From: Ischnura elegans
Taxonomy: Eukaryota > Arthropoda > Insecta > Odonata > Coenagrionidae
Direction: 5' to 3'
Length of the DNA: 64,000 nucleotides
NCBI RefSeq assembly: GCF_921293095.1
Contig: NC_060259.1
Location: 43,753,812 to 43,817,811, forward strand
Shown here: positions 53,135 through 64,000 of the stretch, piece by piece
How the letters are laid out: each line of letters starts with the position of its first letter
Position numbering within the stretch: position 1 is the first letter of the stretch
Notes under the pieces: generated by a model
Databases searched by the model: none
Told to the model about the DNA's origin: nothing
Seen by the model: only the letters and a program-made list of their open reading frames with translations
Made by a program: the position numbers and the translations under genes

Positions 53135-53560
53135 TATCCAAAATGTGTTGTTATTTCACGATGGATATTTTGACAACATTACATGGATATCCAAGCTGTA
53201 AAATTCGTGAGATTAAAATATTGTTATTCCAAAGAGTATCCATAGGTAGCATACGTTCTGCATAGTATTGAAGAGCTTAAATGTGTTGTCTGTCTATCTG
53301 CGGACTACCAAAAACCATAATAAGTGCACCCATTATCTACCTACTCATTAGATGCCGTGAAGATCCCTAAGATATGTTGTAATATGGGCCTCCATGTCCA
53401 CTGTTGGATATCCCTGCAACGTTGTTTGGCGTGTCCGCTGGATATTTGACAGATATCCACGCAACGTGAATTGGATTAACATGGATGTTGCTTGGATGTT
53501 ATATGTTATCGCCGAAAACGTTGACTGGATGATTTTTGGGATATTGATTGCTGCTTTGGT
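53135..53560 (-). repeat. Repeat family G (GGATAT-rich) copy 1
   Basis: It runs, reversed, from CCAAAGCAGCAATCAATATC (53560 side) to GGATATATCAACC-like sequence near 53135. It matches 56539-56870 and the two halves of 57911-58625. The unit is dense in GGATAT/ATATCC words and has no coding capacity. Confidence 0.7.
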
Positions 53561-54165
53561 ATTATCTCTTTAGTGAAAATATGATAATTAAAGGCTGACT
53601 CGAGTTACCACTCCTTCATATTTTGACGGAAATAGATTGCCATATTTTACCTTCCCGTGAATTTTCTCTCAAAATGCTTCTTGGTCTTCACCTGCATATC
53701 TTCTGGATCAATATAGGTTAGCATTTAATTATTTTCAAAATTCATTATACATTTTTTAGTTCGAAGGAAGATAAATACATTTCAAAGTTGCCCCTTTTTA
53801 ACAAGCATTTGTGAAATGGAAGAAATTTTCCATGGTTAGGAATAATGAGAATTTTGGCCACCAAATTGTCCTCACCCTTGCTTTTAAAGGCAGCATGTGA
53901 TCCAAATTTGAAAAACTATTAGGGTGAGCGAATTGAATCATATCCGCAAGAATCATAAGGATTTCGCTACTAAAAACATTTCAAATCGAAGTTATCCTTA
54001 AAAACGAGGTGAGAAATATATTGGGAATATCCTGTTGTAATTATTTTTGCAGATTGTGTTTTAATTTACTTATTTTATCCCTAGTGTTTGTCCTTTCATT
54101 CTTCAATGAGACCCCCTGGAGATTGAATAACGATAATTAAATGTTGTCTCATACCGAGGTTCGAC

Positions 54166-54620
54166 CAGGGCAGGGAAAAATACGAGCCGAGGAGTATTTG
54201 AAATGCAAAATAAACTTTTATTGGAAATAAACCTTTGACTTGGCTATTCGAAAACCAAACTACATAATAGTATTTTAAATACCTTTTAAAATAAAAATAT
54301 ATATTAGTATGGAAACTAAAAGATCTTAAAAAATTATAACCTGCCTTGATACGTTACGGATATTGTTGCAAACATGAAGAAAACGATTGTAACGAAAACG
54401 AAATAATCTCTGAAGCATTATGTTACAAAAGTGTTATCACAGCTACTTCAAAAGTATTATTTAAAAAGAAATAGGAAAAGAGAATAGGGAAATGCCAAAA
54501 ATCTGAGCTTGAAATGCAAAATACATTCAAGTCGTACATTTGAAATACCAAGCACAAATTAAAAATGTATTTCAAATGCGTGTTTCAGAGAAGTTGTTTT
54601 TGAAATATTGCCCAGCCTTG
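54166..54620. mobile_element. hAT-like MITE, longer copy of the 49916 family
   Basis: It starts CAGGGCAGGGAAAAATACGA and ends ATTGCCCAGCCTTG. The flanks GGTTCGAC (54158-54165) and GGTTCAAT (54621-54628) differ at two bases. It is AT-rich inside. Confidence 0.72.
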
Positions 54621-55227
54621 GGTTCAATCGCCAATGATTAGAGAGTCGGCTCCTGCGGTTGCCGCAACCTGCGTGGCGCGCCTTCACTATCCATGCCATG
54701 GTTGATCGCTAGCACGGGGCAGTTCATATGAGCAGGAATTCCGGACAAACCGGTTCGAATGTGTACCTGATTCAGGCAACGAAGCTGAAGTTATCCGTTT
54801 CATAGCTTCAATTTTTGTCAAAAATGAAATGGAATTTATTCAATGTTCTGGGTGCATACCCCTAAAACAACAAATACATGTTGTAACATGATATTTGAGT
54901 TAATGTTAGGTAAAGAAATGCTGAATAACGTAATATAATGTAAATAATGAAGAACATGCATGATTACATACTCTTAATATAACCGTGACTTAAAGTAAAA
55001 ATAACAAATTTGATTAATGATGCAGCAAATATTTGTAACATTTTTTTTCTTAAAAGATTCCACGTTCGCACATGTTTTCGTATAGCTGCAAATTTTATTC
55101 TGCGCAATTTTAGATCTGGCTGCGAACGATTTATCGTAATTTGTAGTTTTATGTAACGGTAAGTAAGGGTTAGACGGTTCACCCCGCGTTATCATTGATC
55201 TGGTTTTAGCCGCGTACTGCAAGAGGT

Positions 55228-55924
55228 TGCTGAAAATAAGCACGAAGAAAACCAAGATCTTAGTATGCAGCAGAAGAGAAGAAGTCAAGACCAACATTAA
55301 AATAGGGAGGCAAAAACTGATGGAGGTGGATGAATTCTGTTAATTGGGAAGCAAGATAACTAGTGACGGGGGAGAAGCAAGAAAGAAATTATCAGCAGAA
55401 TAGCCCAGGCGAAGAGAGCATTCCACCAAAATAGAGACCTGCTTACAGCGGGAAACTTAAATATGGAAGTAAAGAAACAATTTATAAGAACCTACATCTG
55501 GAGTATTCTCCTATACGGAAGTGAGGTATGGACAATGACCGCAGCGGAGAAAGCAAGGATAGAGGCCTTTGAAATGTGGTGCTACAGAAGAATGATGAAA
55601 ATCAAATGGATCGACCGAGTTAGTAACGAGGAAGTCCTAAGAAGGGTAGGAGAGAAGAGAAGCCTCATGAAAACCTTAATAAGAAGACGGAACAACCTTA
55701 TAGGCCACATCTTGAGACATGATGGCCTGATGAAGACAATCGTCGAATGGCAAGTGGAAGGTAAGAATGGAAAAGGAAGACCTCGGACAAAATATATGGA
55801 ACAAGTAAAGAGAGATGTGAAAGAGAAGAAATACGTAGGAGTAAAAAGATTAGCTGATAGGAGAACTGAGTGGAGAGCTGCGTCAAACCAATCCTAGGAT
55901 TGTTGACCAGTGATGATGATGATG
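55228..55924 (+). mobile_element. 5'-truncated RTE/Jockey-like LINE with perfect 12-bp TSD
   Basis: ACTGCAAGAGGT flanks it at 55216-55227 and 55925-55936. The insert starts inside the RT region (GCTGAAAATAAGCACGAAGA, equal to 31285 on) and ends TTGACCAGTGATGATGATGA. It is nearly identical to the 31-kb copy. A TAA at 55340 and an extra G near 55370 break its early frame. Confidence 0.92.
55463..55897 (+). pseudogene. LINE ORF C-terminal remnant (144 codons open)
   Basis: MEVKKQFIRTYIWSILLYGS to RTEWRAASNQS repeats the C-terminal part of the 31024 frame with few substitutions. The start is only the first internal Met; upstream codons of the same ORF are present but frameshifted. The FADD catalytic site is not included, so no activity is possible. 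Confidence 0.85.
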
Positions 55925-56538
55925 ACTGCAAGAGGTAAAATAATATTTTGGTGTTTTGTTTTTGAACAGAGCAAATAAAAAGATACACAGGAGGTATTTC
56001 CGCTGAGAGGAAATATCCAGCCAGTTAAATTTTTCTTTGTGAGGGGAAATGTGTTCATCCCAGCGAAGGTCTACGATGAATCTGACACACATGATGTGAG
56101 ATGACTGAAGGCCTGCATCAAAAAAGCCGTGGAAAGTATATTCACTAAAACCCGATCGTCCTGCGATATTGAATAATACGGTTTTAGACATTAGCGCATG
56201 CTTTTTAATTTTTACCGACTGTAAAAAATGAAGCCGATGTCCTATAAATTGGTTTCGAGTATTTCTTAACCTTTCTTAGAAATAATTAAAATTTTCTCTT
56301 GACCGAACTTTATTTATACTTTAACCTTCACCTTTCATTTCAGCTTTGGTTGAACTTTCTTCTGGCCATATCAATCGAATGTACCAATCCTCCAGATAAC
56401 TTTTTTATCAGTAAATAGTTCACAATCAGTAAATATAAATGTCACGTATGAGCGGTAGGAGTGAAGTTTCATTTGGTTTTATTTATTTATCGGTGATTTA
56501 AAAAAAAATTACTCTTTTACCCTAGAATGTACGCTTCT

Positions 56539-56870
56539 CAAGCAGCAATCAATCCCAAAAACATCTAGACAACATTGTTGGCGTTAACATATGGCATCCG
56601 TGCAATATCCTTGTTAATACAGTTAGCGTTGTATGGATGTGTGTCAGATATCCAAAGGATCCACAATACAACGTTGCTGCGATGTCCAACACTGGGCATC
56701 GAGGTCCATATTACAACATCTTTTAGATATCTTCACAACATCTAATTAGTAGATAATGGGTGTGCTCATTATGGTTTTTGACAATCTCCAGACATACAGA
56801 CAAAACATTTGTGCTCTTCAATCCTATACAGAACATATGTTAACTATGGATATTGTTTGAAATAATTTTT
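56539..56870 (+). repeat. Repeat family G copy 2 (3' truncated)
   Basis: It starts AAGCAGCAATCAATCCCAAA and matches copies 1 and 3 up to the ATACAGAACATATGTTA region, then diverges. Confidence 0.68.
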
Positions 56871-57910
56871 TTCAAGGTAATAGTTACTAATTCTTGAATT
56901 GTTAGTAAAGGTGATGAAAAAGTAAAATTAAGCACATTTTTTTCCACGTTAATTATTTTATCAATCCTCATTGTGTTAACACTTTATATCTCCTTGGTTT
57001 TTCCTTGGTTTAATACGCATGGACTCTATTCATGTCAATTCATCTATTCATGTCAATTAAGAATATCGTGAATATTATAACTTCGATATCTGTGTAAAGT
57101 TATTTTTACAGCTTGTCGTAGATGTAACAGATAGGATATCTAAAGCAGAGTCAAGCATTTGAAATGCAATTATTTCATTATTTGAATGTATTAAATCCTT
57201 CTCTGATCTCGTTTCTTGCTGCTCCTGAGACAGTATGACCGGAAAAAAGTTATTCGGTGACGTAAACACGCTGTTGAAGTGCGCATGGAGCTGAGAATCA
57301 ATAATTTTGTGACGTCAGCTCACTGACATCGCGCTGTAAATCGCATGACCTTTCGGAGTTATCGCTTCATTGTTAAAAAGAGCACAAATATATTCAATTG
57401 GTGTAAAGAAGAAGTACTTGCACTATTATTTGACCTGTACATTACTAATTTTATATTTCATCATGTGTTATCAATTCTTCTCTCCCATAGAAATGAATGC
57501 ATTAAGTAAATGATGATGCATATATCTCCCATATAACTTACCGTGCTGACCTACACTTACAGCAACTTACGTGCTGTACTGTAGATCTATACCCCAGTGC
57601 AGTCCATTTTCAATACTTTTATATTACTTCTTAAAAGACAACCTTTGATGTGAGGAATAGGTGTTTGGCATCATTTTAAAGAATGAATATTGCTTTTGTT
57701 TTTTCATTTGTCTATTTAGAGTTTAGAACCAAAATTTAAAAAATCGCTTTGTTAAAAAATGGCAAAGTATGATTTTTCAGGAGACGAATGTCGTAATATT
57801 ACGCCCTTTGATTTGTGCAAAAATAGTATTATTATTTTAGCAGAAATCGAAGGATTTCCCGTGGCGTAATATTACGCTCATTTCACACAAAGTGTTGTAA
57901 TATCTATATC
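56871..57910. other. Unannotated, with two CGTAATATTACG palindromes
   Basis: Perfect 12-bp palindromes CGTAATATTACG lie at 57792-57803 and 57865-57876, 62 bp apart. Nothing else is recognisable. Confidence 0.4.
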
Positions 57911-58625
57911 AAGCAGCAATCAATATCCCAAAAACATCCAGACAGCCTTGTCGGCGTTAGGATATAGCATTCGTGCAATATCCACGTTAATTCAATCAAA
58001 GTTTTATAGATATCTGTCAAATATACAAAGGACCCGCCAAACGTTGCAGGGATGTCCTACAGTGGATATTGAGGTCCATATTACAACATCTCTTGAATAT
58101 ATTCGCAGCATCTAATGAGTGTGTGTGCTTATTGCGGTAGTAAAGGCTGTTCGGGTTCTCCACCGGGTAATCTCCTTCTTGCATGGAACCTGAGATCCCG
58201 GCACCGCTATACAAGACGAACACTTTCCGAGAAACGACATTCAGCCCTGAGGGTGGAGTACGACTCGTACCCCGAAACGTCAAAAGCAGCCATGAAGGAG
58301 ATTACCCGGTGGAGGACCCGAACAGCCTTCACTACCAGCATACTCCGGGAAAACATCAGATCTCTCTTCTTATAATGGTTTTTGGCAATCCCAAGACATA
58401 CATGCAAGCATGCGTGCTGTTCAATTTTATACAGAACATATGCTACCCATGGATACTATTTAGAACTACTGTTTTATTTATCCCAGATATTACAACTTGG
58501 ATATCTTTGTAACGTTATTTTCATAACTCATATTGGATGTTGGAAATATGATATATAATGTTGATAAGGTGCATGATAAGGTTGTCAAAATATCCACCGC
58601 GTGATAACAATGTGTTTTGGATATA
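57911..58625 (+). repeat. Repeat family G copy 3, interrupted
   Basis: Its halves 57911 to about 58135 and about 58371 to 58625 match copy 1. The gap holds a foldback segment (58137-58335) plus about 35 bp. Confidence 0.68.
58137..58335. mobile_element. Foldback insertion, probable Penelope-like tail in inverted form
   Basis: Two 42-bp arms (58137-58178 and 58294-58335) are inverses with about three mismatches. Between them GCCCTGAGGGTGGAGTACGA then CCGAAACGTC resembles the CTGA-GATG...GAAACG 3' ends of Penelope-like elements. The family call is tentative. Confidence 0.5.
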
Positions 58626-60177
58626 AGATAAAGATAAAGATATTTATTTCACTGCCCCAAAATATTACAACATATGCATACATTAACAGTGAAATTAGAC
58701 ACCCCTTAAGATAAGTCTTGATTAGGGGTTGCCATTACATACAAATAAGGCAATGCTCGGCAGTACATTTTATAATAACCTTTAAACAAAAGTGGCTCTT
58801 CTATGAGTCCTTCATAGAAACATTTGTCCATGTGCATGTAAACAGTCTTGAAAACATACAAAATACGATTAGAATAGGGTAATAGGAAAATTAACATGAA
58901 CTGAAATTATAATGAATTTTGTAACAAAATAAGTTTAAGCAATTAATCGAACAGATTATTTAATTGTCTCAAATAAAAATTCATATATCCTTATTTAGAT
59001 ATCCGATGAATATCCTCTTCTGATTGGGATCTATCTTTCCACTCCCTTACAGTATTTTTACAACCTTCCAATCCTAGTCTTGAACCCATAAACCACTTTC
59101 CGCCATCAGGTGTTGCGGATGTAGGCTCTCCCCGTTTCTTTCATCCCCCCCTTTTTCTCTACGGCTGAGCAATTTTGCTAATTGGAGGGTATGAAAATTA
59201 TATTTATTCAAATGGAGAAACTGTGATGATATATTAGATTTTCTATGAGATACATGAACCGTGAGCGAAAATTTTCATCGCCATAATCATTTTCTTTTCG
59301 TTCAAACGTAATGGTGAACCATTTTTTATCCATGCCTGCTTTTTCCATAGCTTTTAAGTGTTATTTTAAGACCGATATAGCAGTATATAATCCAAGGGCA
59401 AAGAGAATCATGTTATCTCTTCAGACCTGAAAGTGTGTTTATAAAATTATGTATAAGTCTAACTACCATAATGAATTAAATACGAATTAGTTTTAGGTTT
59501 TGGGCCTATTTTACACGATTTTGGTATGTTGGAGTCGGAATCGAAACTTGCCTACTTGCGAAGCCGGAGAAATAATCACGCGTCGGACGTAACCGAAAGT
59601 AGTACTTCGGGGTTAGGGAGCATGAGATAAACCTTCGCACTAACTTTGGTTGCAATCCGTGCAGCCGTATGGAAACGCATAGTGACCAGAAAAACATCTT
59701 CTTTCCCATATCGACAGATTAGTTTAAAACCGTCATTTTTTATTCTCGAAAATCCAAAATTTCTAAAATCCTCGAGCCCCATCTCGGCTGAGGGGAATTC
59801 CCCGGTTTGCCCCCCTTCCTCTCCCCAACTTGGTCCAAGCCTCGATCCACCACTGCTCATGAGTCTTTATATATACTCGGTGATTCAATAACTTTGAACG
59901 GATCGATCGTGAACGACCCATCCCAATTTGGTACCTCCTCTAAAAAAAAGCATTTTCACGAGATTCTACCCTCAGAAAACTTTTGCACTTTCCTCCGTGA
60001 AACCTTCGCTTGGCGAACAAAATCATTTTATGCTTGACTTGGTGGAAGTGTCCGCGTTAAAAACTAAAAATAGTAATTCCCACGCTTTAAACCAAACTTA
60101 ACTACTTTAAAATACCATCGTTTCGATATTCTAGGCATGTCATTTTCAATGTGATACAATCCATCCATCTGAAACTC
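58626..60177. other. Mostly unannotated; possible retroposon tail at 58626
   Basis: GATAAAGATAAAGATATTTA at 58626 on looks like a reversed retroposon tail. No coding similarity supports it. The rest is blank. Confidence 0.35.
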
Positions 60178-60840
60178 AATTGGGTGGTTTCCTATTATTT
60201 TTTTATTGCCTTAATCGAAATATTAGTACTCCTGGAGTACGCATTTCACGCTCTTAGATTTTTAAATGACGATATCTATTTTTCGCTATTAAATGAAAAG
60301 TGAACATTTTCAAGCGCGCGAAAACGCGACGGCTAAGTATGAATGATGGGAAAAGCCCGTGTGACGTATTTCTGGTTCCCGCTGCCGTTGTGTGGGGTGA
60401 CCTTGGTGCGAGGCAATGAGCGCCGCTACGATGCAGGATGCTAGCAGGTAGCAGAGTACCCAGCTATCAGGTAGCGCTTGGCTTAAATAAGGATTATTAT
60501 TACAATATCAAACGAAGGAAACTTTCCGACCTTAGGCAGTTTTAATAGGTGATCATTAAGAGATGTTTCCCTGAGTACCTCATGCATGCGTTGGTAATAT
60601 CATACGATTTAAAACTCCTATCTACTCGTATAGAAACTAGGTCCCTGTGACGTCACGTGGAGTGGCATCGCATGGGCGTCAATCCGGCCTTTTTCAAATG
60701 AGGTTAAAATTGGCCATTAACATTCGTCTAAACTGGGATTTCAAAAACCAAATAATTTGTATATTATGAATACACTAATGGTGAGTAAGGAATCGCAATC
60801 AATGCCTTTCGTTTTCTCTGATGAAGGAAACTACCCTATT
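60178..60840 (+). mobile_element. MITE family A copy 3
   Basis: It starts AATTGGGTGGTTTCCTATTA and ends GAAACTACCCTATT, 663 bp. It is closest in layout to 49193-49859, including the TGACGTCACGTGG core. Confidence 0.87.
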
Positions 60841-61045
60841 GTGAAGTAGTCATCTTGTATTATGACCAGCACTCTCTCAGTATTTATACCCAGAGCCATG
60901 GTAGGAGGTGGGGGTATATGGAAGTGGCGTGAAGGGAGGGGTAGGGGGAATACTTTGGGTGAACAAATGGATGAAGGCCGATACCAAGAAACAGACAATA
61001 AGTGATGTGTAAGTGAAGGTCAAAGTTTTGTGTCGTGGGGTTGCT

Positions 61046-61258
61046 TTACAAAGTTGATTCGGTACTGAATAAAACGTCACTACAAAGTCCATCCGGGTTT
61101 TGGTCAATTTCAATTTTTTTTGTTAAATCCACCTTAAGCTCTTTGCCGTTAAAATGTAAAATATCTTTGTCAAAATTGCTAAAATGATTGCTCCTGCACA
61201 AATGATTTTCAAAACAAGATTTTCCGTCATTGTATATAAAACTTCTACGTTCTTTCAC
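61046..61258 (-). pseudogene. Possible Penelope-like C-terminal fragment
   Basis: NHFSNFDKDILHFNGKELKV then DLTKKIEIDQNPDGLCSD follows the H..NF..D..ILH....K..L...EI pattern after the GIY-YIG core. A downstream region (60850-61045, minus) has the pyrimidine-rich then TATAAATACTGAG layout often seen near such 3' ends. The similarity is weak and no nuclease residues are present. Confidence 0.35.
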
Positions 61259-61829
61259 TCTGGCAGTAGAGTTTTGTATTGAATTATGGAAAGAACCATT
61301 TGTAGTTTTTTATCGTGGGTACTCGTTTGGCACCCCTGACTTCTCACTAAAGGCATTGCCAGAGGTTATCCAGCCCTCACTGTCAAAATTGACGCTCAAA
61401 AACTTTGAATCGCACTTAATCTGCCTTCCCATGTTGTCCTACGAGCGTATGATGTCTTGTGTCTTTCATAACTGTATCTTTACTGAAATTAAAGGCCCAG
61501 CTTCAATTCGATCACTGGTTCCTCGTATTATATGATCGCTCGATGATAACTTTAATTGAATTGATTTCTGAAAGAAAGCGTTTCATCCCGAAGAAGGCTG
61601 CGTGAAAATTGTTCCCTTTATTCATCATATATAAATGATCGTTTTCTGTCATTCCGTGTATGTTCCATGAATACTGCACCTACAGTGATAAATGAGGTAT
61701 CATTTAAAACGTTGAATCAAGGGCTTTTGATGAAAAATACAGTCTCAACCTCAAAATTCAATATTTACATATTAATTTGAATCAAAATTTTCGATTTTTC
61801 CATGTCGATTACTCACTCGAGGAATATCG

Positions 61830-62098
61830 CCTCCACACTTTTTATTATTCTAAACTTTAAATAAAAAATTTAAAAACCCGTTCAATCCATAACTAAACCA
61901 AATAAACGTAACATAACGATATCTCCACTGCATAAACGCTCAACAATCGCCCACCGAATCAAATCTGCTCATATAGATAGCCCTTATAGTACTGGATGAG
62001 CGGATTTGATTCGATGGGCGATTGTTGAGCGTGTATGCAGTGGAGGTAACGATAAGCAGGAAAAATTTTTTAGAATAAAATCTAAGAAGTGTGGAGGA
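61830..62098. repeat. Foldback repeat with 50-bp near-perfect hairpin arms
   Basis: Arms 61923-61972 and 61996-62045 pair at 47 of 50 positions across a 23-nt loop. Outer blocks (CCTCCACACTTTTTATTATT at about 61829, and its inverse near 62060-62098) extend the symmetry with gaps. It could be a foldback MITE or a hairpin RNA source. The DNA after it (62099-62929) is blank. Confidence 0.8.
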
Positions 62099-62929
62099 TG
62101 TTAAACGTTCTCTAATTGAGAAATGGTGTGTAAGGAACTTAAAAGATAACGTGTATCACGAATAAGTAAAAATATCGTGTTGAAAGTATTCAAGAATTAT
62201 TATCAATAGAAATTGACTAAAAAAATGAAAATAGTACGAAATGCACATAGCCATTGTACATGGTATTAATGAATGATATTAAATTTTATATTTGAAGATG
62301 TTGTGTTTATTGCGTGCCATTATTCAATAACAGGCGACGTTATTGTTCCTACTGGTACCAAACTCTCTTGCCTATGTTGTATTCATATGTTTTGTATATT
62401 TTTGCAAGACAACAAGAATAAATAAAGTGCTTTATGATGCACCTTACTTATTCCCTGATAGCGTGAAAGAGCGAAATTTTCGCACGGGCTACCTAGTTTC
62501 TCATTATTTCTAGCTTATTACTCCCCCGAGAAAAATTCCTTCCCATTCACCGATGAGAAATCCTCTTGCTATGTGGCGCACTCAATACTTACTAACGCTG
62601 TAACTGAAATATTTACTGGAAATACTTACTGGTCTGCGTCACGTAAAATATCCTTCCTATCGCCTCCAGTAAGCATATTTCCTCGCCTGGTTTCCAATGC
62701 GTGGTCATCACGTCTGAGTATTTCCGATTGAATTGACAAATAGCTTTGACCCCCAATGTTTTTCAACTTCCCATTCCTGCATTTTAACACGTTCCCTGCC
62801 GCGAATATTTAGACGAATTCACCCATTGTGCAGAAGTGTTTTTCATTTTTCTTTCGTTTTAATACTTGGATCATTTCCATTTGAGTTTCCGTGTGTATTC
62901 GGCCACGTGCGCCGTGTCGGTCACGCGGC

Positions 62930-63066
62930 ACTGAAGCAGCAATGATCAACGGCGCACCGGGAGAGGCCAGAAAAAGTGACTCATTCTTCGGTCATTATGA
63001 CCGAAGCGGCGTGAAGATGAAGTACTCGATTCGGTCATAATGACCGAAACGCCATTGAATGTGTTG
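62930..63066 (+). repeat. Repeat family C copy 2 with paired GGTCATNATGACC palindromes
   Basis: CTTCGGTCATTATGACCGAAG (62985-63005) and TTCGGTCATAATGACCGAA (63031-63049) are odd palindromes differing at the centre base. The frame around them matches 20090-20186 in reverse. Confidence 0.65.
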
Positions 63067-64000
63067 ATCGTAGAAATGCATTTTTCAAATTAAAATGATG
63101 ATTTGTCCCTTGCTTCTCGATTTATCACGCGAAACAACGGTAATTTGGAAATGTTCTCCACATATACATCGAAATCTTCATAATACCGTGCGAGCCGCCT
63201 CTGTGTTGGCCATGGGGTGACCAATAATAATAATAATATATGCCTTTATTTGGGCGATTTTGAGACTGAAAAGTCCCCTCTTCAACCGAACCCCTCGTTA
63301 GCGTCAATACAAACACATATATAAATGTACATAAACATTTTCAATATAAAAATACACATTTGCAATAGCAAAACGTACAATTACAACATACATTATTAGT
63401 GAAATGTCAAACAAGATAAACAAGTATATGTGGAAATTATGTGTAAAAAAGATTTGTTTTGTGGGAAAAAAAGATGAGGATAAGGAATTAATATTCTTCA
63501 TCCAAAAAATCCACTGTAAGAAAACGCCCACACAAGAAGGAGGGGCGTAAAAAACCTGCTAAAACCTACTGAGTGAAAACTAATGTTATGATACATTCAA
63601 AATACAACATATTCAAAACATATTCAAAGAGGTACTACATATTATACACATATAGATCAGTACTGGCATGCAGCACGCAACAGGATTATGCACTAGTAGA
63701 TATCGTCAATTACCCATGCATTCATCCCGTTTACTCTGGATAGCGCGAATTAACGTTTCTTTATTTTTTTATCAAATTTGTTACGAATCGGTTGGGCCCT
63801 TGAATCCAAGCAAACCTTTTTTTGGAAACCATTTATTTCCCTCGATTTCCCCCGTTATATCCTCTTCCCCGCTCCCTTTGCAATTTGCGATTGCTAATTT
63901 TGCCATAATTTTGTGGCGTTGTGCTCCAATGTTTGTTTCAACTGCAAGAACCCTCTACGAGAGGTTTTTTTCAAAAGGAATGCACTGAGGAACAATTTTC
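63067..64000. other. Window end: possible minus-strand retroposon tail, otherwise blank
   Basis: CCAATAATAATAATAATATA (63220 on) followed by TGCCTTTATTTGGGCG looks like the reverse of a LINE 3' end with an ATT tail. Following open frames are short and motif-free. Confidence 0.35.

Noticed and set aside
61230-61535. 101-codon frame on the plus strand.
   Set aside because: It overlaps a more plausible minus-strand Penelope-like remnant and has no motif.
1-64000. CRISPR arrays, phage defence systems, bacterial operons.
   Set aside because: Spliced introns, tRNA-SINEs and arthropod-type transposons show a eukaryotic locus; no direct-repeat/spacer arrays are seen.

Overview
This is eukaryotic, almost certainly arthropod (probably insect) genomic DNA. 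It is AT-rich and intron-containing, and it is crowded with transposon remnants of types common in arthropods: hAT-type and PIF/Harbinger-type MITEs, pogo/Tigger relics, Penelope-like elements with a GIY-YIG domain, RTE/Jockey-like LINE 3' ends with (TGA)n tails, and tRNA-derived SINEs. I see no bacterial operons, CRISPR arrays or rRNA. The species cannot be named from the sequence.

One host gene is supported at base level. It is a Dok-7-like adaptor on the + strand, 2984..23452, in eight coding exons: 2984-3040, 3311-3356, 10194-10295, 12215-12343, 12512-12662, 17781-17989, 18602-19467 and 21437-23452. All introns are GT-AG, every junction keeps the frame, and the sum is 3576 nt (1191 aa plus stop). 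Exons 1-4 encode a PH domain and exons 5-6 a PTB domain. Exons 7-8 encode a tail of about 960 residues rich in Ser, His and Cys, with YxxP and YxN tyrosine motifs of the kind that recruit Crk/Nck/RasGAP-like or Grb2-like SH2 proteins. The likely role is a phosphotyrosine docking protein at the inner plasma membrane.

Layout: 55-2407 holds an internally deleted pogo-like transposon ending about 0.58 kb before the Dok-7-like start codon. Intron 2 contains a short Penelope-like element with target-site duplications, a LINE/Penelope composite and a hAT-like MITE. Intron 5 holds a ~655-bp MITE and a 234-bp Harbinger-like MITE. Downstream of the gene, 24.4-63.1 kb is a transposon graveyard with many nested insertions: a Tigger relic, a Penelope-like element with TSDs, LINE pieces split by a hAT-like element, SINEs split by a hAT MITE and by a Harbinger MITE, and Harbinger MITEs split by hAT MITEs. 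The most notable unit is a 3.03-kb element (38166..41198) with near-identical ~634-bp terminal inverted repeats, carrying a decayed gene of an uncharacterised protein family.

No second host gene is convincing between 23.5 and 64 kb. Short reading frames there are fragments of mobile elements or chance. Assignments to transposon superfamilies rest on motifs, TIRs and TSDs read by eye; no database search was possible.
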